Assembly: GCA_905479615.1 (NCBI GenBank)
Contig: CAJQNH010000004.1
Location: 1 to 18,829 of the forward strand
Direction of reading: 5' to 3'
Source of the DNA: an uncultured Eudoraea sp.
GTDB taxonomy: Bacteria > Bacteroidota > Bacteroidia > Flavobacteriales > Flavobacteriaceae
DNA length: 18,829 nucleotides
Shown here: piece by piece, positions 1 through 7,843 of the stretch
Layout: each line of letters begins with the position of its first letter
Numbering within the stretch: position 1 is the first letter of the stretch
The notes under the pieces: generated by a model
Seen by the model: only the letters and a program-made list of their open reading frames with translations
What the model was told of the DNA's origin: nothing
Database searches by the model: none
Program-made: the position numbers and the translations under genes

Positions 1-926
1 TTTTCTAATTCGCCTTGTATTACCTCCGTCCGCATTTCACCGGCTATCTTTCTTGGAGGTTTTGGTATTTTCAAAGTGGTGGGTATCTGGTCTATTAAAC
101 GTTCTTTTTGATACGCATTTGCGAGCATGTATGTTTTTTTACGCAACAGTTCTGAAAACTCCACCAAACTTTGATTTTCCCTCTGGGATTTTACGGTAAT
201 GGGTTGTCCTATTCTTACTTTAATAGCCCTGTTCCTTTGAGTAGTAACTTCAGAAGGTAATTTAGCCGTCCTGAAGATATCATTGAACTTTGATAAATGA
301 TAGAATAATTTACTATTCTTTGCATGAAAATAAATGGGAACAATAGGCACCTCGGCTTTTCGAATAAGTTTTAAAGCAGATTCCTCCCAGGGCCTGTCAA
401 CTATTAGTTTCCCATCTTTATAGGTAGATACTTCTCCTGCCGGAAAGATACCCAGGGGATGTCCATCCCTTAAATGGCTCAAAGCGTTTTTAAAACCTGC
501 AATACTACTTTTGATATCTTTGTGGTTTTCAAAAGGATTCACAGGCATGATATAAGGCGCCATTGGTTCGATCCGGTGAAGCAGAAAATTAGCAATAATC
601 TTGAAATCCGGTCTCTGTTGCAACATCAACTTTAGAAGTAAAACCCCATCAATACCTCCCAGCGGATGATTGCTTATAGTAATGTATGCCCCATCCTTAG
701 GAAGTCTCTTAAAATCACCTTCCGGAATTTCAAAGTCTATTTCATAGTGCTCAAGGATGGCTTCCAGAAATTTAGAGCCTTCCAATTCCTTATGCTGGTC
801 ATAAAACTTATTGATGTCAGACAATTTGGTTAACCTTACCAGGATCCACCCTATGAATGTTCCGAAAAAACCATATCGTTCCAGATTTATTGCCTTGGCT
901 ACTTCTTTAACGGTGACTAAACCCAT
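1..926 (-). CDS. PlsC-like lysophospholipid acyltransferase, 3' end outside window (possibly OlsF-like)
   Basis: This reading frame is open from an ATG at 926-924 to the window edge (at least 308 codons), so the C-terminus is missing. The visible part is a glycerolipid O-acyltransferase (PlsC-type) domain: an NHPLGGIDG block (acyltransferase motif I, here H-x5-D rather than the usual H-x4-D), an FPAGEVS block that corresponds to the FPEGxxS motif III, and a PIVPIYF block that corresponds to motif IV. Such enzymes move a fatty acyl group to a lysolipid at the inner membrane. Flavobacterial proteins with this N-terminus are often about 600 residues, with a second N-acyltransferase (GNAT-like) domain as in the bifunctional ornithine-lipid enzyme OlsF; whether that holds here cannot be seen. 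It lies 84 nt downstream of the aspartate kinase gene on the same strand and may be read from the same transcript. The family assignment is solid and the substrate is unknown. Confidence 0.82.
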   Translation of the reverse strand, partial: MGLVTVKEVAKAINLERYGFFGTFIGWILVRLTKLSDINKFYDQHKELEGSKFLEAILEHYEIDFEIPEGDFKRLPKDGAYITISNHPLGGIDGVLLLKLMLQQRPDFKIIANFLLHRIEPMAPYIMPVNPFENHKDIKSSIAGFKNALSHLRDGHPLGIFPAGEVSTYKDGKLIVDRPWEESALKLIRKAEVPIVPIYFHAKNSKLFYHLSKFNDIFRTAKLPSEVTTQRNRAIKVRIGQPITVKSQRENQSLVEFSELLRKKTYMLANAYQKERLIDQIPTTLKIPKPPRKIAGEMRTEVIQGELE

Positions 927-1010
927 AGACTACGTAACTATATATAAGTAAATATAGGGAAATCAAGAGGAGAGCCCCTTATTTTAACATAGTAAACTAC
1001 TGCTTTTAAT

Positions 1011-2264
1011 TTATTGCTTTACCACTAATTGTAAGGTTTCCTTTCCGCGCTGTTCTAAAAGAACATCCCTCCCATTCTGTAAAGATTTTATGGCATCTGT
1101 ATTAAAATGTCGGATAGTATATAAAGAAACATCCTCATGACAGACTACCTTAAACTTACCGGACAGTTGATCCAATAAATCGTTAAGCCGGTTAAACTTG
1201 TTATCTACACAAACGGAAAAACTAATTGCGGAATTTTGTATAAGGTCCACCTTCATTTTATAATCGTGCAGCAATTTAAAGAGGTCACCTATACTGTCTT
1301 CAACAATAAATGAAAAATCCAGGGAGGAGAGCTTCATCAACACCTGATTCTTCTTAACAATAAAACAAGGCATCTCGGGTTCAATCCCTATACCTTTGGC
1401 AACTGTAGTGCCGGCATCCCAGGGATTAATAAACGATTTTACGTGCAATGGTATTTCCTTTCTCTGCAGTGGTTGTAAGGTCTTGGGGTGGATTACAGAA
1501 GCTCCATAAAAAGCCAGTTCTATAGCCTCGCGATAAGATATTTTGTTTAAAAGTCTTGTCTCTTCAAAATACCTGGGATCTGCATTAAGAACTCCAGGAA
1601 CATCTTTCCATATGGTAACAGAATTGGCATTGAGGCAATAGGCCAGAATAGCCGCAGTATAATCTGAACCCTCTCTGCCAAGCGTTGTAGTGAAATTATT
1701 ATCGTCACTTGACAAAAATCCCTGTGTAATGTATAATTTATTTTCTTTTACACCCTCTGAAATTAAGTGTTGCGTTTTTTCCCAGTTTACCCTGCCATCT
1801 CTATAGTTGTCATCGGTCTTTATAAAATTTCGAATGTCCATCCAGTAGTTTGTTATTCCTACTTCATTTAGGTACATACTTACTATCGTAGTTGAAAGTA
1901 ATTCACCATACCCTACTACCTGGTCATAAACAAAACTGTAATTAGGAGATTTGTTCCATGCTAAAAAGCCCTGCACTTCTTCAAAAAGAAGATTAACCTT
2001 TTGATAAACCGGATGCTTTTTATCTTTAAATAAGTCCTGCAGTATAGTTTGGTGATACGAAACCACTTCTTCCAAAGCCTTTTTTAACCCCAACCGCTTA
2101 TCAAAATACGCGTTAACCACGGCCTCCATTGCGTTGGTCATTTTTCCCATTGCCGAAACCACTAAAAATGTATTCTGATGTCCGGTCTCCTCAAGGACTT
2201 TAACTAAATTTCTGATTCCATCGGCATCCTTAACCGATGCTCCTCCAAACTTAAATACTCTCAT
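1011..2264 (-). CDS. Aspartate kinase (monofunctional)
   Basis: The product phosphorylates L-aspartate with ATP to give 4-phospho-L-aspartate, the entry step to lysine, threonine, methionine and diaminopimelate. The 417-residue protein starts with the amino-acid kinase signature KFGGASV (residues 5-11), has the GREGSD substrate/ATP loop at 196-201 and the DVPGVLNADPR segment at about 221-231, then the GASVIHPKTLQPL helix at about 254-266. The C-terminal 110 residues form ACT-type regulatory repeats, so feedback inhibition by an end-product amino acid is likely, but which one cannot be read from the sequence. Length is close to that of monofunctional aspartate kinases (about 410-450). No homoserine dehydrogenase domain is fused. 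Its ATG overlaps the stop of the upstream GNAT gene by four bases (ATGA), which suggests translational coupling. Confidence 0.93.
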   Translation of the reverse strand: MRVFKFGGASVKDADGIRNLVKVLEETGHQNTFLVVSAMGKMTNAMEAVVNAYFDKRLGLKKALEEVVSYHQTILQDLFKDKKHPVYQKVNLLFEEVQGFLAWNKSPNYSFVYDQVVGYGELLSTTIVSMYLNEVGITNYWMDIRNFIKTDDNYRDGRVNWEKTQHLISEGVKENKLYITQGFLSSDDNNFTTTLGREGSDYTAAILAYCLNANSVTIWKDVPGVLNADPRYFEETRLLNKISYREAIELAFYGASVIHPKTLQPLQRKEIPLHVKSFINPWDAGTTVAKGIGIEPEMPCFIVKKNQVLMKLSSLDFSFIVEDSIGDLFKLLHDYKMKVDLIQNSAISFSVCVDNKFNRLNDLLDQLSGKFKVVCHEDVSLYTIRHFNTDAIKSLQNGRDVLLEQRGKETLQLVVKQ

Positions 2265-2740
2265 AACTTGCTTAAATATTCCTGAATACTTCTTTCATCT
2301 AAATGCACCACATCCCAATCTCGCAATACCCTGGCTCCTTTCTTTTCATAAAATTCAATGGCCGGTTCATTCCAGTCGAGCACATCCCACGATATACGTT
2401 TAACGCCCAATTTCGCTGCATATTTTACAACCTCATCAAGCAGAGCCGTACCAAGGCCACTGCCTCGGAAGGCTTCGGAAACAATTAAATCTTCCAAATG
2501 TATTACAGGACCTTTCCAGGTAGAATACCTGGGATATATTAATGCCATCCCTTCAACACTGTTATTCATAACCCCCACGAAACAATGAAATAATTTTTTA
2601 TTGCTAAATCCGTCATTTACCAGACCTTCTGTCGTCATCTCAACGGCATTCTCCTCTTTCTCAAAACTTGCCAATTCTTTTATTAATTCTAAAACAGCGG
2701 GCATATCCTCTGCCACTGCTTCCCTGATTTGATATTCCAT
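2261..2740 (-). CDS. GNAT-family N-acetyltransferase, SSAT-like
   Basis: This is a complete 159-residue single-domain GNAT acetyltransferase, which moves an acetyl group from acetyl-CoA to an amine. The acetyl-CoA binding motif A is RGSGLG (residues 92-97), preceded by LEDLIV (82-87) and followed by DWNEPAIEFYEKKGA (122-136). The YSTWKG segment at 72-77 with the following LEDL resembles the spermidine/spermine (SSAT) and thialysine acetyltransferase branch, so a polyamine or lysine-like amine is a plausible but unproven substrate. It is the first gene of a minus-strand run and its TGA overlaps the aspartate kinase ATG (ATGA), so the two are probably co-transcribed. A Bacteroidota -7 element lies about 20 nt upstream of the start. 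Confidence 0.88.
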   Translation of the reverse strand: MEYQIREAVAEDMPAVLELIKELASFEKEENAVEMTTEGLVNDGFSNKKLFHCFVGVMNNSVEGMALIYPRYSTWKGPVIHLEDLIVSEAFRGSGLGTALLDEVVKYAAKLGVKRISWDVLDWNEPAIEFYEKKGARVLRDWDVVHLDERSIQEYLSKL

Positions 2741-2759
2741 AATTGTTACAAATAAAACA

Positions 2760-2767
2760 CAAAGTTA
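2760..2767 (-). promoter_or_regulatory. Putative -7 promoter element for the GNAT-aspartate kinase operon
   Basis: On the minus strand this reads TAACTTTG, an exact match to the Bacteroidota -7 consensus TAnnTTTG. It would place transcription start near 2754 and give a leader of about 14 nt before the GNAT ATG at 2740. No convincing TTG at the -33 position was seen, so the call rests on one element and its position. Confidence 0.4.
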
Positions 2768-2853
2768 TAAATTTAAATAACTTACAGATTCCGAAAACCT
2801 TATAGTTTAACAAAATACCCGATATTTGTACTCAAATAAAACAACCTTCCTAA

Positions 2854-3875
2854 ATGCATAAAAAAAATAAAACTCTTGGGGAGTTTATTATTGAAAATCA
2901 GGCTTCTTTCCAATATTCTTCCGGAGAGTTATCTAAATTGATAAACGCTATAAGACTTGCCTGTAAAGTAGTAAATCACGAGGTTAATAAGGCAGGACTT
3001 ATAGATATCCTCGGAGCGGCAGGAGACACCAACATCCAGGGTGAAGATCAGCAAAAACTAGACGTCCTTGCCAATGAAAAATTTATTCAGACACTAAAAA
3101 ACAGGGAAATAGTCTGCGGTATAGCGTCTGAGGAAGAAGATGATTTCATCAGTGTTAACAGCAATGATGAACTGCATCAGAACAAATATGTTGTCCTGAT
3201 TGATCCTTTGGATGGTTCCTCCAATATTGACGTAAATGTGTCTGTAGGTACCATTTTCTCTATTTACAGAAGAATTACTCCCGTTGGAACCCCTGTTACC
3301 CTTGAAGATTTTCTTCAGCCGGGCATTAACCAGGTAGCTGCCGGTTATATAATCTATGGCACCTCAACCATGCTTGTGTATACCACAGGATTCGGTGTAA
3401 ACGGATTTACACTAAATCCGGCTATAGGCACATTCTATCTATCCCATCCGGATATGCGGTATCCTGAAACTGGTAAAATATATTCGGTGAATGAAGGTAA
3501 CTATATTCATTTTCCTCAGGGCGTAAAGGATTATATCAAATACTGCCAATTAGAAGAGGAAGACAGGCCGTATACATCGAGATATATTGGTTCTCTGGTT
3601 TCAGATTTTCACAGAAATATGATAAAAGGAGGTATTTATTTATATCCTAAAGCAGTGTTGCTTCTAATGGTAAATTACGTCTGCTCTATGAATGTAATCC
3701 CATGGCTTTTATAGCAGAGCAAGCAAATGGAAAAGCAAGTGATGGTTTTAAAAGAATAATGGAAATTCAACCAAAAGAATTACACGAACGCGTGCCTTTC
3801 TTCTGTGGCAGTCCTAAAATGGTAGAAAAAGCAGAGGAATTTATGGCCAGACAAAGAGACCGGGAAAACGGATAA
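2854..3875 (+). pseudogene. fbp: Class 1 fructose-1,6-bisphosphatase, interrupted by a one-base frameshift
   Basis: Fructose-1,6-bisphosphatase removes the 1-phosphate of fructose 1,6-bisphosphate in gluconeogenesis. The first frame (2854-3714, 286 codons) carries GAAGDTN (residues 54-60), the metal-binding DPLDGSSNID (117-126), and the substrate-binding YIGSLVSDFHRN followed by KGGIYLYP (to 265). After that it runs into unrelated residues and a stop at 3712-3714. The expected C-terminus continues in the -1 frame from about 3663: SNGKLRLLYECNPMAF, then ASDGFKRIMEI and HERVPFFCG, to a TAA at 3873-3875. Restoring one base near 3655 gives a 340-residue protein, the normal family length. The truncated form lacks the conserved Glu of the YECNPMA segment, a metal ligand in the family, so it should be inactive. 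The downstream part is undamaged, so a sequencing error or very recent mutation is more likely than old decay. A weak promoter-like GATATTTG lies at 2821-2828. Confidence 0.9.
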
Positions 3876-3904
3876 TTCTTTCGATTTTTATTTAATTCCT
3901 TCTG

Positions 3905-4327
3905 CTAATGCTTAAGGATATACAGATAATCATCAAAATTAAATCTTCCGCTAAATATGGCCACAGACTTTTCTATAATGTGGTTGGCTTTTTTAACTGG
4001 AAATCCCAATCCAATGGCATATTTCTTTAGTAATACCATTTCCTCTTCATCCACATGATGATCTACATATATTAATCTAAATAGATCGTATAAGCGTTCA
4101 AGGCGTTCTTCTAAACTGTTCGACGGAGTAATGGGATATTGGTTTGATTTCTTCATTACCTTCTTATATTCCCTATTGGAAATACCAAGTTTACGGGCAA
4201 AACGGTCTAATAAACCTTTTTCTTTGTGATTAATCTCGCCATCAACTGCAGCAAGGGATGCTAAAGATGCAAAATGTGCTATATTTCTTCGGTGTTCACT
4301 ATGAAAGTATAAATCTACTATAGGCAT
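3905..4327 (-). CDS. TerB-like protein (tellurite resistance TerB domain)
   Basis: This is a 140-residue soluble, all-helical protein with no signal peptide or membrane segment. It has the two-repeat TerB/DjlA-like pattern: an acidic loop after a helix in ASLAAVDGEINHKE (about residues 24-37) and a second in IYVDHHVDEEE (about 87-97). These acidic loops are the family hallmark and are thought to bind metal; the molecular role of stand-alone TerB proteins is not well defined. It is convergent with the bisphosphatase (29 nt between the ends) and divergent from the helicase gene. A -7 element just upstream supports the start at 4327. No other ter genes are near, so a tellurite phenotype should not be assumed. 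Confidence 0.75.
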   Translation of the reverse strand: MPIVDLYFHSEHRRNIAHFASLASLAAVDGEINHKEKGLLDRFARKLGISNREYKKVMKKSNQYPITPSNSLEERLERLYDLFRLIYVDHHVDEEEMVLLKKYAIGLGFPVKKANHIIEKSVAIFSGRFNFDDYLYILKH

Positions 4328-4613
4328 AAATCAGTACTAATTTAAGCTACAAAGATACTTTTTTTAAAGGTTATACTTTTAAAAAACATTCAAAATATTT
4401 AACAAATTACTCATATTGACATGCCATATTCTCGATCGGTTTCAAAGAGAAATTTGTAAATTCACAGTGCTATCCACAGGCTTATTTTGTGTAGAAAACC
4501 AAATCTCAGGCAGAAAAGGAAAAACCCGCTTTAAAAGAGCAGGACATCGAAAAGATAGGTGTCCAATATTTTTAAACTATTGCCCATAAAAATCAAAAGC
4601 CAGAAGGGACAGA
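4328..4613. other. Intergenic region between the divergent TerB-like and helicase genes
   Basis: These 286 nt hold the TerB-like promoter element. On the plus strand a weak -7-like TATTTTTA (4567-4574) precedes the helicase. A 26-codon open stretch follows an in-frame TAG (4492-4494) and ends at TAA 4573-4575; it is rich in Lys and Glu and ends DIEKIGVQYF, and it has no start codon, so it could be a leftover gene end or chance. A single near-match to a DnaA box (CTATCCACA, 4470-4478) is not meaningful alone. No tRNA or strong hairpin was seen. Confidence 0.45.
4350..4357 (-). promoter_or_regulatory. Putative -7 promoter element for the TerB-like gene
   Basis: The minus strand reads TATCTTTG, an exact TAnnTTTG match, 22 nt upstream of the TerB-like ATG. 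Inferred transcription start is near 4344, giving a leader of about 17 nt. No clear TTG was found at the -33 position. Confidence 0.4.
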
Positions 4614-7082
4614 ATGACAAAACAACAACTTTATAATCTGGCAGAAGATTGGTTTAGGCAACAAGATTGGACGCCTCACCCATTCCAATTAAAAACCTGG
4701 TCGGCCTTTTTAGAGGGGAAACACGGCCTGCTAAATGCCCCCACAGGGAGTGGTAAGACCTATGCACTATGGTTTCCTATAGTCTTAAACTATCTTAAAA
4801 ATAACCCTGATTTTAAGACAAAACATAAAAAAGGACTTAAAGCCATTTGGATTACTCCCTTAAGGGCTTTGTCACAGGAAATAAAGCAATCCGCAGAAAG
4901 AGTGATCAGGGATTTAGATACTCCACTTACTGTGGGTATACGCTCCGGAGATACCACAACTGCCGAAAGGGCCAGGCAAAGGAAAATAATGCCAGACCTG
5001 CTTATCACGACTCCTGAAAGTTTGCAGTTGCTTTTGGCTACAAAAGGATATGGTTCAATTTTTAAGAACTGTTCTGCTATTGTGGTAGATGAATGGCATG
5101 AATTGCTGGGTACTAAAAGAGGGGTCCAAACAGAACTTGGGCTATCACGACTTAAGGGAATTGCAAAAGATTTACGTATTTGGGGTATTTCTGCCACCAT
5201 AGGGAATCTTGAACAGGCCCGGGAAGTACTGCTGGGTCCTGAATCTACTGCTCATCAAAATTCTGTGCTGATCAGAGCCAATCTCAAAAAAAAGATTACC
5301 GTAAAGAGTATAATTCCCAAAGAAATGGAAACTTTCCCCTGGCGGGGCCATTTGGGTCTCCGCTTGCTCGATGAAGTTATTCCTATAATAAATAATAGCA
5401 GAACAACCCTGCTATTTACGAATACCCGTAGTCAATGTGAAATCTGGTTTCAAAAAATCCTCGAAAAACATCCGGAATTAGCCGGCGAAATTGCCATGCA
5501 TCACGGGAGTATAAATAAGGAAACAAGGCAATGGGTAGAACAAGCTATAAGAAATGAAAGTCTAAAAGCTGTCGTTTGTACATCCAGTCTGGATCTTGGT
5601 GTAGATTTCGCACCGGTGGAAACAGTAGTGCAAATTGGCGGGCCAAAAGGTGTTGCCCGGTTTATGCAACGGGCGGGAAGAAGTGGTCACAGGCCGGGAA
5701 AAGAAAGTGTTATATATTTCCTTCCTACCCATGCCATTGAACTTGTGGAAGCTTCTGCGCTGAAACAAGCGGCAGAAAAGAAAGCAGTAGAAGACAGACT
5801 TCCTTATCTCAATAGTTTTGATGTATTGGTTCAATACTTAATAACTCTTGCAGTCTCAGATGGTTTCTTCCCGGATAAGATCTTTCCGGAAATTAAGCAA
5901 ACCTTTTGCTATCAAAGTATTACGGTCGATGACTGGCACTGGCTTTTAAATTTTATTGTTTTGGGAAGTCAGAGTCTGCAATCCTATGATGAATACAAAA
6001 AGGTAGAGGTGGATGAACATGGAAAATTCAAAGTTACTAATCGGGGGGTTGCCATGAGGCACAGGTTTCAGATAGGCACCATTGTTGGCGACGCAAATAT
6101 TACCGTTCGTTATCAAAAGGGAGGTTATATAGGAACCATTGAAGAATATTTCATTTCAAAATTAAAGCAGGGTGATGTATTTACTTTTGCTGGAAGAAAC
6201 CTGGAATTTATCCGCATAAAGGAAATGCAGGCTCATGTGCGAAATTCATCCAAAAAATCCTCAAAGGTCCCGGCATGGATGGGAGGCAGATTAACACTTT
6301 CTGCACAAATGTCAAAATTGCTTAGAGAAGAGCTTTACTCAGTACAATTGAATGAAAAAGAGCAGTCCCCGGAAATTAGGGCTCTTAAAACAATATTTTC
6401 CAGACAACAATTGGAAAGTATAGTACCTAAGCCCGATGAATTTTTAATAGAAACCTTTCAAACCCAGGAGGGATACCATCATATTTTTTATCCTTTTGAA
6501 GGTAGATTTGTTCATGAGGCGATGGGCAGTTTACTGAGCTACAGAATTAGCCTGCTATCTCCAATTACTTTTTCCCTTGCCTTTAATGACTATGGTTTTG
6601 AACTCTTGTCGGATAAAGAGCTGGATATGCAGCAGGTTCTTGATAACGATTTATTTACGACCTCATACCTGATTGATGATCTTCAAAAAAGCTTGAATTC
6701 AACCGAGATGGCGCGTCGTAAGTTCCGTGATATTGCAGTGATCAGTGGAATGGTTTTTACAGGATACCCGGAAAAAGGTATCAAAATGAAGCATTTACAG
6801 AGTAATTCGCAACTATTATTTGATGTTTTCAGAGATTATGAATCGGATAACCTATTGTTCCAGCAGGCCTTCAGAGAGACTTTTGAACATCAGTTAGAAG
6901 AAGGTCGTTTGCGAATTGCTCTGGAACGTATAGCCGGGCAAAAGATCGTATGGAAACCCTGTACAAGCCCAACACCTTTCTCTTTCCCATTAATCACTGA
7001 CAGATTGAGGGAAAAACTATCCAGCGAAAAGTTGGCAGACCGTATCAAGAGAATGACCGCCATTTTAACCAAAAGCAAATGA
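4614..7082 (+). CDS. Ligase-associated DNA damage response DEXH-box helicase (Lhr-type)
   Basis: This 822-residue protein is an ATP-dependent superfamily 2 helicase of the Lhr-core type, expected to unwind DNA 3'-to-5' in repair. Motifs in order: Walker A APTGSGKT (42-49), TPLRALSQE (about 81-89), TTPES (132-136), Walker B DEWH (159-162), SAT (193-195), LLFTNTRSQCE (266-276), TSSLDLGVDF (323-332) and motif VI QRAGRSGHR (352-360). The C-terminal half matches the winged-helix and Lhr-core domains in layout. DEWH in place of DEVH and the length of about 820 are typical of the subfamily found in clusters with PdeM/MPE, an MBL-fold exonuclease and an ATP-dependent DNA ligase. PdeM follows 73 nt downstream, but the exonuclease and ligase genes are absent on the upstream side, where a TerB-like gene faces away. 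Confidence 0.92.
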   Translation: MTKQQLYNLAEDWFRQQDWTPHPFQLKTWSAFLEGKHGLLNAPTGSGKTYALWFPIVLNYLKNNPDFKTKHKKGLKAIWITPLRALSQEIKQSAERVIRDLDTPLTVGIRSGDTTTAERARQRKIMPDLLITTPESLQLLLATKGYGSIFKNCSAIVVDEWHELLGTKRGVQTELGLSRLKGIAKDLRIWGISATIGNLEQAREVLLGPESTAHQNSVLIRANLKKKITVKSIIPKEMETFPWRGHLGLRLLDEVIPIINNSRTTLLFTNTRSQCEIWFQKILEKHPELAGEIAMHHGSINKETRQWVEQAIRNESLKAVVCTSSLDLGVDFAPVETVVQIGGPKGVARFMQRAGRSGHRPGKESVIYFLPTHAIELVEASALKQAAEKKAVEDRLPYLNSFDVLVQYLITLAVSDGFFPDKIFPEIKQTFCYQSITVDDWHWLLNFIVLGSQSLQSYDEYKKVEVDEHGKFKVTNRGVAMRHRFQIGTIVGDANITVRYQKGGYIGTIEEYFISKLKQGDVFTFAGRNLEFIRIKEMQAHVRNSSKKSSKVPAWMGGRLTLSAQMSKLLREELYSVQLNEKEQSPEIRALKTIFSRQQLESIVPKPDEFLIETFQTQEGYHHIFYPFEGRFVHEAMGSLLSYRISLLSPITFSLAFNDYGFELLSDKELDMQQVLDNDLFTTSYLIDDLQKSLNSTEMARRKFRDIAVISGMVFTGYPEKGIKMKHLQSNSQLLFDVFRDYESDNLLFQQAFRETFEHQLEEGRLRIALERIAGQKIVWKPCTSPTPFSFPLITDRLREKLSSEKLADRIKRMTAILTKSK

Positions 7083-7142
7083 AAAATCAAAAAAATGGCA
7101 CGTGAAATAAGAATTCTTTCATTTCACAAACAGTACATTATC

Positions 7143-7150
7143 TATCTTTG
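7143..7150 (+). promoter_or_regulatory. Putative -7 promoter element immediately upstream of pdeM
   Basis: TATCTTTG is an exact TAnnTTTG match ending six nucleotides before the pdeM ATG at 7156. Transcription from it would start at or within a few bases of the ATG, giving a leaderless or nearly leaderless message. No TTG was seen at -33. Read-through from the helicase gene is also possible, so pdeM may have two sources of transcript. Confidence 0.4.
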
Positions 7151-7155
7151 AAAAG

Positions 7156-7788
7156 ATGACCCAAACAATTCAAATTCAAGATCAGAATTTCATCCTGCAC
7201 CCAAGCGGCACCCTTTTTTGGCAGGAGCAGTCCATCCTTCTGATCAGCGACGTACATTTGGGTAAAATCTCCCATTTTAGAAAATTTGGTGCAGCAGTAC
7301 CTCAGAGCGCACTTTACAAAAATTTTGATTTACTCGATACAACTATCGCTTTTTTCAATCCAAAAGTGGTTTGTTTTTTAGGCGATTTGTTCCATTCCTC
7401 ATTAAACCGGGAATGGGAACTCTTTGAAAAATGGGTCGAGAATTCTGAGCTAAAATTTATTTTAGTCAGGGGGAATCACGATATAATTTCACCTCTGAGA
7501 TATGAGCAAATAGGAATTGAGGTAGTGTCAGAGTTAACCTCAGAAAAATTTCTGCTCACTCATCATCCGGAAGAGCGCCAGGGGTATTTTAATTTTTCTG
7601 GTCACATTCATCCGGCAATTAAACTTAGAGGAAGAGGTAAACAATCACTACGCCTTCCTTGTTTTTTCAAGACAGAAGATCAATTAATCCTCCCTGCATT
7701 TGGCAAGTTTACGGGAACTTACACCTTGAAGAAGACAGCGAAAGACGAGGTTTTTGCCATTGCGGATGACAATATTATAAAAATTTGA
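7156..7788 (+). CDS. pdeM: Ligase-associated DNA damage response endonuclease PdeM (MPE)
   Basis: This is a 210-residue calcineurin-like metallophosphoesterase. All metal-binding motifs are present in order: DVHLGK (32-37), GD (76-77), GNHD (106-109), the paired His of THHPE (136-137) and GHIHP (149-153). Family members studied in Pseudomonas (MPE) are manganese-dependent single-strand DNA endonucleases encoded with an Lhr-type helicase, an exonuclease and a ligase. The position directly after the helicase supports the same role here. There is no signal peptide, so action is on cytoplasmic DNA. The ATG at 7156 is chosen because the following segment, HPSGTLFW at 15-22, sits at the expected distance from the first motif and no other in-frame start lies nearby. 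Function is inferred from family and context. Confidence 0.92.
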   Translation: MTQTIQIQDQNFILHPSGTLFWQEQSILLISDVHLGKISHFRKFGAAVPQSALYKNFDLLDTTIAFFNPKVVCFLGDLFHSSLNREWELFEKWVENSELKFILVRGNHDIISPLRYEQIGIEVVSELTSEKFLLTHHPEERQGYFNFSGHIHPAIKLRGRGKQSLRLPCFFKTEDQLILPAFGKFTGTYTLKKTAKDEVFAIADDNIIKI

Positions 7789-7796
7789 TCCAAACC

Positions 7797-7828
7797 TTGG
7801 TCTGCCATACATTCAGCAATTATATTTG
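7797..7828 (+). promoter_or_regulatory. Putative promoter of mfd (-33 TTG and -7 TATATTTG)
   Basis: TTG at 7797-7799 and TATATTTG at 7821-7828 are separated by 21 nt, a good match to the Bacteroidota promoter TTG-N19-21-TAnnTTTG. Transcription would begin near 7834. This makes the TTG triplet at 7826-7828, itself inside the -7 element, unlikely as an mfd start codon and favours the TTG at 7844. Confidence 0.55.
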
Positions 7829-7843
7829 CACAAAATTCAACGG

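Noticed and set aside
2303..2588. Two plus-strand frames opposite the GNAT gene
   Set aside because: Both are antisense to the acetyl-CoA binding core and have no independent support.
3905..4327. TerB-like gene as evidence of a tellurite-resistance or phage-defence ter island
   Set aside because: No terC, terD, terE or associated genes are nearby; single TerB-like genes are common in flavobacterial chromosomes.
4470..4478. Near-match to a DnaA box (CTATCCACA)
   Set aside because: One imperfect copy without clustering, an AT-rich unwinding element or dnaA/dnaN nearby does not indicate an origin.
4416..4589. Cys-rich open frame in the spacer upstream of the helicase
   Set aside because: No ATG start, no similarity recognised, and a composition expected of unconstrained sequence.
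4790..5200. 136-codon minus-strand frame inside the helicase gene
   Set aside because: Antisense to conserved helicase motifs; low-complexity Ser/Leu-rich translation typical of a shadow frame.
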